A DNA stretch of 64,000 nt from Actinoplanes ianthinogenes. Lineage in GTDB: Bacteria > Actinomycetota > Actinomycetes > Mycobacteriales > Micromonosporaceae. Below are positions 51,180-60,117 of the stretch, one piece after another. The notes below the pieces were generated by a model. It searched no databases and was not told the DNA's origin. It was given only the letters and a program-made list of their open reading frames with translations. Where the stretch lies: positions 7,818,501 through 7,882,500 of the forward strand of contig NZ_AP023356.1 of the NCBI RefSeq assembly GCF_018324205.1, written 5' to 3'. The first letter of the stretch is position 1; every line of letters starts with the position of its first letter. A program made the position numbers and the translations under genes.

Positions 51180-51752
51180 AGCACGCAGCTGGTCCTGATG
51201 GCCCTGTCCGGGTCGGGTATAGGGCGGTGATGGCCAGCCGGATGCACGCGGCTGGTCGTGGTGGCCCTGTCCGGGTCGGGCGTAGGGCGGTGGGGGCCAG
51301 CCGGATGCATGCGGCTGGTCCTGGTGGCCCTATTCGGGTCGGGTATAGGGCGGTGAGGGCCAGCCGGACGACACGCGGCTGGTCGTGGTGGCCCTATTCG
51401 GGCTGGGTATAGGGCTGTGGGGGCCAGCCGGACGGCATGCGGCTGGTCGTGGTGGCCCTATTCGGGCTGGGTATAGGGCTGTGGGGGCCAGCCGGACGAC
51501 ACGCGGCTGGTCGTGGTGGCCCTGTCCGGGCTGGGCGTAGGGCGGTGGGGGCCAGCCGGACGGCATGCGGCTGGTCGTGGTGGCCCTGTCCGGGTCGGGC
51601 GTAGGGCGGTGAGGGCCAGCCGGATGCATGCGGCTGGTCCTGGTGGCCCTATTCGGGTCGGGTATAGGGCTGTGATGGCCAGCCGGACGCATGCGGCTGG
51701 TCCTGGTGGCCCTATCCGGGCCGGGCATAGGGCCGTCAGGGCCAGCCGGGGC
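51122..51752. repeat. Array C: ten 63-64-bp hairpin units
   Basis: Units start at 51122, 51186, 51249, 51312, 51376, 51440, 51504, 51568, 51631 and 51694. Each has GGCTGG / CCAGCC outer and CCCTAT (or CCCTGT) / ATAGGGC (or GTAGGGC) inner pairs. It is the largest of three related arrays. Open frames crossing it encode repetitive peptides and are not credible genes. Confidence 0.92.
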
Positions 51753-51817
51753 CTGGACTGTGCCGCGCGAGGCGGGTGTGGCGGTTTCGGGGTTGGGGTT
51801 GGGTCAGCGGATCGTGG

Positions 51818-51950
51818 CCACCCGCGGGCGTCGCCCTGTAGGGGCGGGCGTTCGGGACGCGCCAGCGTCCTGCCCGGCCCGGAAGGGTCCCTGGCGGGAG
51901 CGACGATCGGTGATCAGCGCGATCCGAGTCAGCATGATCTTGAACTTGAT
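51818..51950. repeat. Dispersed structured element, copy 2
   Basis: Same flanks as 31651-31790. The central hairpin is GGACGC (51855-51860) with GCGTCC (51865-51870) around loop GCCA; copy 1 has GGCCGC / GCGGCC at the same place, so pairing is kept by paired changes. An outer stem is only partly kept. It follows array C and precedes the importer terminator. Confidence 0.75.
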
Positions 51951-51992
51951 CTGGGTGGCTGCGCAGCGGACCGGGAGCGACCCGCGACAAGA

Positions 51993-52022
51993 CCGGGGCC
52001 GCACCAGACGGTGCGGCCCCGG
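51993..52022. terminator. Terminator of the sugar ABC importer operon
   Basis: 13-bp perfect stem (51993-52005 with 52010-52022), loop AGAC, 23 bases beyond the permease stop at 52045 on the minus strand. Confidence 0.8.
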
Positions 52023-52044
52023 GGTGAAGCAGGTGAAGCGGACG

Positions 52045-52959
52045 CTACCCCTTGACGCTGCCGGCGAGGAGGCCTCGCACGAAGTAGCGCTGGAGCAGCA
52101 GGAACACCGTGACCGGCACGATGATGGAGACGAACGTGCCGGAGGCCAGCAGGTGCCACGCCGTGCCGCGGGTGCCGGTGAGGTTGGCCAGCTGGAGGGT
52201 GATCGGGGCGACCGTGTCGCCGCCGCCGGCGAAGACCAGGGCGACCAGCAGGTCGTTCCACACCCAGAGGAACTGGAAGATGCCGAAGGCCGCGAGGGCC
52301 GGGGTGAGCAGCGGCAACATCACCTTGAAGAAGATCGACACGTGGCCCGCGCCGTCCACCCGGGCGGCCTCGATGAGGGTGGCCGGGATCTCCTTGATGA
52401 AGTTGTGCAGCAGGTAGATCGCCAGCGGCAGGGCGAACGTGGTGTGCGCCAGCCACAGCGGCCAGAACGTCCCGGCGATCCCGGCTTTCGCGAAGATGGT
52501 CAGCAGCGGGATCAGGGTGACCTGGAGCGGGACGATCTGCAGGGCGAAGACCGCGACGAACAGGATGTTCTTGCCGCGGAAGTTGACCCAGGCGAACGCG
52601 TACGCCGCCAGGGCCGCCAGCGAGACCGGGATCAGCACCGAGGGGATGCAGATCATCAGCGAGTTGACGAAGTAGGTGCCCAGGTTGACGCCGGTGTCGC
52701 TGTCGAAGACCGCGCGGTAGTTGTCCAGCGTGACCTGCGGGTTGGTGAAGAACGTCCACCAGCCGGTCCGCTTGATGTCCATCTCCGGGCGGAACGACGA
52801 GAGCAGCAGGCCGAACGTCGGGAGCGTCCACAGCACCGCGATCACGATCGCGGCCAGGGACGCCCACGGCGAGCTGAGCCGCTTTTTCGCGAGGGCCGCC
52901 GCGCCCGGGGTCTCAGCCTTGAGCTCCGGAGCGGTCGCCAAAGGGGTGGCCGTCATCAT
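52045..52959 (-). CDS. Carbohydrate ABC importer permease (MalG type)
   Basis: 304-residue inner-membrane permease, six helices, with the EAA loop EAARVDGAGHVSIFFKVMLPLLTPAL that docks the ATPase. ATG at 52959 overlaps the upstream permease stop (ATGA) with GGAGG before it. Works with the MalF-type permease and the lipoprotein encoded upstream; no ATPase gene is adjacent, so a shared MsiK-type ATPase is probably used, as is common in actinomycetes. Confidence 0.92.
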   Translation of the reverse strand: MMTATPLATAPELKAETPGAAALAKKRLSSPWASLAAIVIAVLWTLPTFGLLLSSFRPEMDIKRTGWWTFFTNPQVTLDNYRAVFDSDTGVNLGTYFVNSLMICIPSVLIPVSLAALAAYAFAWVNFRGKNILFVAVFALQIVPLQVTLIPLLTIFAKAGIAGTFWPLWLAHTTFALPLAIYLLHNFIKEIPATLIEAARVDGAGHVSIFFKVMLPLLTPALAAFGIFQFLWVWNDLLVALVFAGGGDTVAPITLQLANLTGTRGTAWHLLASGTFVSIIVPVTVFLLLQRYFVRGLLAGSVKG

Positions 52960-53939
52960 GCCTCCTGACGGACTTGGCGGATGTTGTAGACGATGATCGG
53001 GGTGACCAGGACGAACAGCACCACCGCGAGCGCGGCGGCGAGGCCCTGGTTGTCGGCCCGGATCAGCTGGCTGTAGAACTCGTTCGCGATGACGCTGGTC
53101 CGGAAGTTACCACCGGTCATCGTGCGGACCACGTCGAAGACCTTCAGCGTGCCGATGGCCAGCGTGGTCAGCACCACGACGATGGTCGTCCGGACGCTGG
53201 GCAGCGTGATCTTGACGAACATGCTCCACGGGCTGACGCCGTCGAGGCGGGCGGCCTCGATGATCTCGTCCGGGATCGCCTTGATCGCGGCGGACAGGAT
53301 CGTCATGGCGAAGCCCGCCTGGATCCAGATGAACACCACGATCAGCAGCAGCGTGTTCAGCTTGGCCGTGTCGGTGATCAGCAGCTGGACCGGCTTGCCG
53401 CCGAGCCAGACGATGATCTGGTTGATCAGGCCGATCTGCTTCACGTTCTGCTGGTCGGGGCGGTACTCGTACATGAACTTCCAGATGACGCCGGCGGCGA
53501 CCATCGAGATCGCCATCGGCAGGAAGATCAGCGCCTTGGCGAACGACTCGAACCGGGACTTGTCCACCAGGATGGCGTAGACCAGGCCGATGCCGGTGGC
53601 GACGACCGGGACGATCAGGACCCAGATGATGGTGTTGCCCAGCACGGAGAGCTGGTCACCGTCGGTGAAGATCGTCTTGTAGTTGTCGACGCCGATGAAC
53701 GCGCTGCCCTGCGCGTCGAAGAACGATTCGTAGACGGTGCGGAGACCGGGGTAGACCAGGCCGACGGCCAGCAGCAGCACGACCGGCAGCAGGTAGAGGT
53801 AGCCGACCCAGGTGTCGGAGCGCTTGCCCCGGACTCGGCTGGCGAGGAAGAGGATGACGCCCAGCACGGCGGCGAACAGCAGCAGCGCGGAGAGCATCTG
53901 GACAAGTTTTTCAGGGGTGTCGTTTGCGGTATCGAACAC
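52956..53939 (-). CDS. Carbohydrate ABC importer permease (MalF type)
   Basis: 327-residue permease with an extra N-terminal helix and the EAA motif EAARLDGVSPWSMFVKITLPSVR. GTG start at 53939 with GGAGGT upstream. Residues 45-70 (YLYLLPVVLLLAVGLVYPGL) and PMAISMVAAGVIWKFMYEY are typical of alpha-glucoside/maltose-type MalF proteins. Confidence 0.92.
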   Translation of the reverse strand: MFDTANDTPEKLVQMLSALLLFAAVLGVILFLASRVRGKRSDTWVGYLYLLPVVLLLAVGLVYPGLRTVYESFFDAQGSAFIGVDNYKTIFTDGDQLSVLGNTIIWVLIVPVVATGIGLVYAILVDKSRFESFAKALIFLPMAISMVAAGVIWKFMYEYRPDQQNVKQIGLINQIIVWLGGKPVQLLITDTAKLNTLLLIVVFIWIQAGFAMTILSAAIKAIPDEIIEAARLDGVSPWSMFVKITLPSVRTTIVVVLTTLAIGTLKVFDVVRTMTGGNFRTSVIANEFYSQLIRADNQGLAAALAVVLFVLVTPIIVYNIRQVRQEA

Positions 53940-53983
53940 GCGACCCGGACCTCCTTCGGTGTTCCGAGGGGAAAGAGGGCGAT

Positions 53984-54018
53984 GGCCGGCCGGGATGCTG
54001 GGCGCATCCCGGCCGGCC
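53984..54018 (-). promoter_or_regulatory. Intercistronic stem-loop between binding protein and permease genes
   Basis: 15-bp perfect stem with a 5-base loop inside the 96-base gap between the substrate-binding gene and the MalF-type gene. Such hairpins raise the binding-protein mRNA level relative to permeases by attenuation or 3'-end protection; inferred from position. Confidence 0.65.
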
Positions 54019-54035
54019 TCGGAGTAGAACTCAGA

Positions 54036-55406
54036 TCACTTCTTGGGCCATGCGGTTTCGATGTTGTTGACCGTGGTGGTCGTGTCCTGGCCGATGATCC
54101 AGGCCGTGGCCTGCTTCCAGAACGCGTTCGAGCCGACCGCGGCGGGCATCATGTCGGAACCGTCGAACCGGAACTGCGCGTTCGGGTCCTGGAGGATCTT
54201 CGCGGAGAGCACGTCGATCGGGTTGGTCAGGTTCTCGATCTTCAGGCCCTTGTTGGCGCTGACCCAGCCGCTCGACGCCTTGGCCTTGAGGTTGGCCCAG
54301 GTGTCGGTGGACAGGAAGTACTGGAACGCCTTGACCTCGGGACGGTCGGCGAAGGCCAGCACGAACTCGCCACCGCCGAGGACCGGCTTGGTGGTGGCGT
54401 CCTTGCCCGGCAGGTAGAACGCGTAGATCTGGCCGTTCTCCGAGATGTCGGTGCCCTGCGGGAAGTTGGCCGCGTAGAACGAGGCCTGGCGGTGCAGCGA
54501 GCAGTTGCCCTCGAGGATCTGCAGGCCGGCGTCCTGGAACGTGGTGGAGGCCACGCTCTTGACGTCGCCGAGACCGCCGTTGACGTACTTGTCGTTCTTC
54601 AGGTACTCACCGACGGCGTTGAACGCGGCGGTGGACTCGGGGCCGTTGAACGGGATCTCGTGCTTGACCCACTTGTCGTAGGTCTCGGCGCCGGACAGGC
54701 GCAGCATGAAGTCCTCGACCCAGTCGGTGACCGGCCAGCCGGTGGCGTCACCGGAGCCGATGCCCGCGCACCACGGCTTGGAGCCGGTGGCGGCGATCTT
54801 GTCGCTGAGGGCCTTCAGGTCGTCCAGCGTGGTGGGGACCGTGTAGCCCTTGTCCTTGAAGTCCTTCGGCGAGTACCACACCAGGGACTTCACGTTGGCA
54901 CCCAGCGGCGCGGCGTAGAACTTGCCGTCGACCGTGCCGTACGCCTTCCAGTCCTTGCCCCAGAACTTGTCGGTGTTGTCCGACACCTCCTTGGGGGCTT
55001 CCTTGGCGGCGCCGGTGGCAACCAGCTGCTGGAGCAGACCCGGCTGCGGCACGTACGCGATGTCCGGCGGGCTGCCGGCCTTCGCCCGGACCAGGATCTG
55101 CGTCTCGAAGGACTTGTCGCCCTCGTACTTGACCGTGACGCCGGTGCACTTCTCGAAAGGCTCGTACGACTTCTTCTGCGGAGTGTCCTCCGGGGTCACG
55201 ATGCCGGTGTAGACCGAGACGGTCTTGCCCTTGAGGTCGCCGAACTGGCTGAACACCGAACAGTCGATACCCGCTGACGCCGCGTCGGTGGAACCGCTCG
55301 AGTCACTCTTGTCGTCGCCACAGGCAGCCAGGCTGAAGACCAGCCCGGCGCTCAGGGCACCGGCGAGCGCGACTCGCGATCGCGAACTCCCACGTAGACC
55401 GAACAT
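54036..55406 (-). CDS. Sugar ABC importer substrate-binding lipoprotein
   Basis: 456-residue solute-binding lipoprotein. The signal ends at lipobox LAAC (VFSLAACGDD); the mature protein has the extracellular solute-binding fold with APLGANVKSLVWYSPKDF and GGGEFVLAF segments typical of alpha-glucoside/oligosaccharide binders. ATG at 55406 was chosen because it is followed directly by the signal peptide and preceded by GGGAG; the 25-residue longer frame was rejected. First gene of the importer operon. Several palindromes lie upstream. Confidence 0.9.
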   Translation of the reverse strand: MFGLRGSSRSRVALAGALSAGLVFSLAACGDDKSDSSGSTDAASAGIDCSVFSQFGDLKGKTVSVYTGIVTPEDTPQKKSYEPFEKCTGVTVKYEGDKSFETQILVRAKAGSPPDIAYVPQPGLLQQLVATGAAKEAPKEVSDNTDKFWGKDWKAYGTVDGKFYAAPLGANVKSLVWYSPKDFKDKGYTVPTTLDDLKALSDKIAATGSKPWCAGIGSGDATGWPVTDWVEDFMLRLSGAETYDKWVKHEIPFNGPESTAAFNAVGEYLKNDKYVNGGLGDVKSVASTTFQDAGLQILEGNCSLHRQASFYAANFPQGTDISENGQIYAFYLPGKDATTKPVLGGGEFVLAFADRPEVKAFQYFLSTDTWANLKAKASSGWVSANKGLKIENLTNPIDVLSAKILQDPNAQFRFDGSDMMPAAVGSNAFWKQATAWIIGQDTTTTVNNIETAWPKK

Positions 55407-55456
55407 GCTGCTCCCTATGTCTTGAGCGCCTCCGGCGTCTGGCGACGCCGCCGTCC

Positions 55457-55569
55457 GAAGCGCTTCTTGACCAACAGTCAAGAGGTAACCGGCAAGTTGC
55501 GCAATGATTTCCCCGTGATCGAGTCGGTAACGATATAGCGGCGACGGGCGCGCACCTTAACCGGTTAAG
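55457..55569. promoter_or_regulatory. Operator cluster upstream of the sugar importer
   Basis: Three dyads: GAAGCGCTTC (55457-55466), TCTTGAC-5-GTCAAGA (55465-55483) and CTTAACCGGTTAAG (55556-55569, perfect 14 bp). The first and third have the central CG of LacI-family operators. No LacI gene is adjacent, so the regulator is encoded elsewhere. The 55407-55763 gap holds no gene. Confidence 0.6.
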
Positions 55570-55708
55570 AAGATTGGCGGAAGGGGCTCCTCTTAGACGC
55601 GGGTTATAAGCCGATTTATCCGCACTTCAAGGTCATGATACGGCGGGTGAGTCGGTTTTGTTGAGCTTCGCGGGAACCGGCAGAATCGGCCCTACTCCGC
55701 AAAAAGGA

Positions 55709-55737
55709 AACCGCCGTGGCGGAGAGCCACGGCGGTT
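55709..55737 (-). terminator. Terminator of the UDP-glucose dehydrogenase gene
   Basis: 12-bp perfect stem AACCGCCGTGGC / GCCACGGCGGTT, loop of 5; read on the minus strand it is followed by a T-rich run (55700-55710). 27 bases after the stop. Confidence 0.88.
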
Positions 55738-55763
55738 GATGGTGCGGGAGGGCGGGGCGGGGG

Positions 55764-57128
<1,365 letters not shown>

Positions 57129-57386
57129 GCAATCTCCTCCACCGCTACACGGGGCGGATGTCACGCCGTGTACCGGTACCTATCCCGCCGACTGGCCGCG
57201 AGCCGGTTTGCCAGCACCGGCCCACGCGTTCCGCCGAATGATACACAGCTGCCCCTCCAGCACCTTGTCGCTGCTCACGGCGCCTGAGTAGGGGTTTACC
57301 CAGGTCACGGAGATCGAATCGCGTCATTCGAGCCCATTGTCGCTCTCCGTAGTGGAGCGGCGACGGGCCCCTGGTGTTTCCGGCTC

Positions 57387-57430
57387 TTGACAGACAGATG
57401 ACGGGGACAGACGCTGTGGGAGCGCTCCCA
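57387..57430 (+). promoter_or_regulatory. Promoter with CebR box before the cellulase operon
   Basis: TGGGAGCGCTCCCA at 57417-57430 is the exact 14-bp palindrome known as the CebR operator of streptomycete cellulase genes. A TTGACA -35 element lies at 57387-57392, so the box would sit over the -10/start region and repress in the absence of cello-oligosaccharides. The rest of 57129-57386 shows no gene. Confidence 0.85.
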
Positions 57431-57459
57431 GGTTTACGGACGTCAATGAAAGGTCCCCC

Positions 57460-60105
57460 ATGAGAAAAACCGTCGGCGGCTCCCTGGCCGCCGCCCTGGT
57501 TGCCGCCGCCACCGCGGTCGCCGTCGTCTCCCAGCCGATCTCCGCCACGGCTGCCGGCGTCGACCAGTACGCCTGGCGGAACGTCCGGATCGACGGCGGT
57601 GGCTTCGTCCCCGGCATCGTCTTCAACCCGGGAGAGCAGAACCTGATCTACGCCCGTACCGACATCGGCGGCGCGTACCGCTGGAACCAGACCGCTCAGA
57701 GCTGGACCCCGCTGCTCGACGAGGTGGGCCAGGACGACTGGGGTCACAACGGCGTGCTCAGCATCGCGCCGGACCCGGTCGACACCACCCGGGTCTACGC
57801 CGCGGTCGGCATGTACACGAACAGCTGGGACCCGAACAACGGGGCTGTCCTGCGCTCCACCGACAAGGGCACCACCTGGTCGAAGACCGATCTGCCGTTC
57901 AAGGTCGGCGGCAACATGCCGGGCCGGGGGATGGGCGAGCGGCTCGCCGTCGACCCGGCGAACCACAAGAACGTCTACTTCGCGGCCGAGGGTGGCAACG
58001 GTCTGTGGCGCAGCACGGACTACGGCGTCACCTGGGCCAAGGTGTCGAACTTCCCGAATGCCGGAAATTACGTGCAGGACCCGGCCGACACGAACGGCTA
58101 CCTGAATCAGAACCAGGGTTTGACCTGGGTGACGTTCAGCGGGAAGCAGATCTACGTCGGTGTGGCCGACAAGGACAACCCGGTCTACCGCTCGCTCGAC
58201 TCGGGGGCGACCTGGGAGCGGGTGGCGGGGCAGCCGACCGGATACATCGCCCACAAGGGCGTTATTTCCGGAAAATACCTCTTCATCGCGACCAGCGATA
58301 CCGGCGGCCCGTACGACGGCGCGGCCGGACAGGTCTACCGGCTCGACACGACCACCGGCGGGTGGACGGACATCTCGCCCACCGCCGTCGCCGACCGATA
58401 TTACGGATACTCCGGGCTGACGGTCGACACCCTGCACCCCGGCACCCTGATGGTGGCCACCCAGATCTCCTGGTGGCCGGACGCGATCTTCTTCCGCAGC
58501 ACCGACTACGGCGCGACCTGGACCCGGGCCTGGGACTGGACCAGCTACCCCAGCCGCTCCAAGCGCTACACCCTGGACATCTCGGCGAACCCCTGGCTGG
58601 ACTTCAACAGCACCGCCCAGGCGCCCGAGGAGAGCCCGAAGCTCGGCTGGATGAACGAGTCCCTGGCGATCGACCCGTTCGACTCGAACCGGATGCTCTA
58701 CGGCACCGGCGCCACCCTGTACGGCACCACCGACCTGACCAAGTGGGACTCCGGCGGCACCATCACGATCAAGCCGGCCGCCAAGGGCATCGAGGAGACC
58801 GCGGTCCTCGACCTGGCCAGCCCGCCCAGCGGCGCCCCGCTGGTCAGCGCGCTCGGAGACATCGGCGGCTTCTACCACGCCGATCTGGACACCGTCCCGG
58901 CCAACTTCCACGACACCCCGAGCCTGGGCAGCAACACCAGCCTGGACTTCGCCGAGCTGAGCCCGAGCTTCTTCGTCCGGGTCGGCAACGCCGACGCCGC
59001 CCCGCACATCGGCATCTCCAGCGACGGCGGGAAGAACTGGTACCAGGGCCAGGAACCGTCCGGCGTCACCGGCGGCGGCACCGTCGCGGTCGGCGCGGAC
59101 GCCACCTCCGTGGTCTGGTCGCCGGCCGGCGCCGGCGTCCACTACTCGACCACGCGGGGGAGCAGCTGGACCGCGTCGACCGGGCTGCCCGCCGGGGCGA
59201 TCGTGGAATCCGACAGGGTCAACCCCAAGACCTTCTATGCGTACGCGAATGGCGTCTTTTACACGAGCACCGACGGGGGAGCGACCTTCGCGGCGCAGTC
59301 TCTCGCCCTGCCGACGACCGGGCGCCTGCACCTGAAGGCGGTGCCGGGCATCGCGGGTTCGGTATGGGTGGCCGCGAGCACCGGGCTGTTCCGCTCCACC
59401 GATTCCGGCAAGACGTTCACCAAGCTCGCCGCGGTCGGTGAGGGCATCAACGTCGCCTTCGGCAAGGCCGCGCCCGGTGCTTCTCACCCGGCGGTCTTCG
59501 TGGTCGGGACGGTCGACGGTGTCGACGGGGTCTATCGGTCCGATGACACCGGCACGACCTTTGTCCGGATCAATGACGACAAACATCAGTACGGCAACAT
59601 GGGTGACGCGCTCGCCGGCGATCCGCGGATCTGGGGTCGTGTCTATCTGGGCACCAACGGCCGGGGCATCCTCTACGCCGACCGGACCGGCCCGGTGCCG
59701 TCAGTGTCGTCCTCGTCCTCGTCCCCGTCGCCGTCGAGCCCGTCCCCGTCGAGCCCGTCGCCGTCCGCCTCCTCCAGCTCACCGGCTCCCACCGGCGGCT
59801 GCACGGCGACCTACAAGGTCACCGGCTCCTGGACCGGCGGCTTCCAGGGTGAGGTCACGGTGACCAACACCGGCAGCACCGCCACCACCGGCTGGACCGT
59901 CAAGTGGGCCTACACCGCCGGTCAGACCGTCACGCAGGGCTGGGGCGGCACCGCCACCCAGTCCGGCACGGCGGTGACCGTCACCAACGCGTCGTACAAC
60001 GGCGCGATCGCGTCCGGGGCCTCCGCCACGTTCGGGTTCCTCGGCAGCACCACCGGCACCACCAATCCCGTCCCGTCTCCCGTCTCCTGCTCCCGCGTCC
60101 CCTAG
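57460..60105 (+). CDS. Secreted GH74 xyloglucanase with CBM2
   Basis: 881-residue secreted enzyme. Signal peptide about 1-32 (ending ATAAG), GH74 double seven-bladed propeller (about 38-745) built of sialidase-like repeats (RSTDKGTTWSKT, RSTDYGVTWAKV, RSLDSGATWERV, RSTDYGATWTRA, RSTDSGKTFTKL), a Ser/Pro linker (about 750-780), and a CBM2 cellulose-binding module (about 783-881, GGCTATYKVTGSWTGGFQGEVTVTN) with paired Cys. Likely endo-xyloglucanase or oligoxyloglucan-reducing-end enzyme. First gene behind the CebR box; 12 bases from the next gene, so an operon. Confidence 0.92.
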   Translation: MRKTVGGSLAAALVAAATAVAVVSQPISATAAGVDQYAWRNVRIDGGGFVPGIVFNPGEQNLIYARTDIGGAYRWNQTAQSWTPLLDEVGQDDWGHNGVLSIAPDPVDTTRVYAAVGMYTNSWDPNNGAVLRSTDKGTTWSKTDLPFKVGGNMPGRGMGERLAVDPANHKNVYFAAEGGNGLWRSTDYGVTWAKVSNFPNAGNYVQDPADTNGYLNQNQGLTWVTFSGKQIYVGVADKDNPVYRSLDSGATWERVAGQPTGYIAHKGVISGKYLFIATSDTGGPYDGAAGQVYRLDTTTGGWTDISPTAVADRYYGYSGLTVDTLHPGTLMVATQISWWPDAIFFRSTDYGATWTRAWDWTSYPSRSKRYTLDISANPWLDFNSTAQAPEESPKLGWMNESLAIDPFDSNRMLYGTGATLYGTTDLTKWDSGGTITIKPAAKGIEETAVLDLASPPSGAPLVSALGDIGGFYHADLDTVPANFHDTPSLGSNTSLDFAELSPSFFVRVGNADAAPHIGISSDGGKNWYQGQEPSGVTGGGTVAVGADATSVVWSPAGAGVHYSTTRGSSWTASTGLPAGAIVESDRVNPKTFYAYANGVFYTSTDGGATFAAQSLALPTTGRLHLKAVPGIAGSVWVAASTGLFRSTDSGKTFTKLAAVGEGINVAFGKAAPGASHPAVFVVGTVDGVDGVYRSDDTGTTFVRINDDKHQYGNMGDALAGDPRIWGRVYLGTNGRGILYADRTGPVPSVSSSSSSPSPSSPSPSSPSPSASSSSPAPTGGCTATYKVTGSWTGGFQGEVTVTNTGSTATTGWTVKWAYTAGQTVTQGWGGTATQSGTAVTVTNASYNGAIASGASATFGFLGSTTGTTNPVPSPVSCSRVP

Positions 60106-60117
60106 GAGGACACCCCC

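Noticed and set aside
51330..51728. Repetitive peptide frame (MPGPDRATRTSRM-like) in array C
   Set aside because: It only reflects the 63-64-bp repeat. Period changes of one base break reading frames in other units.
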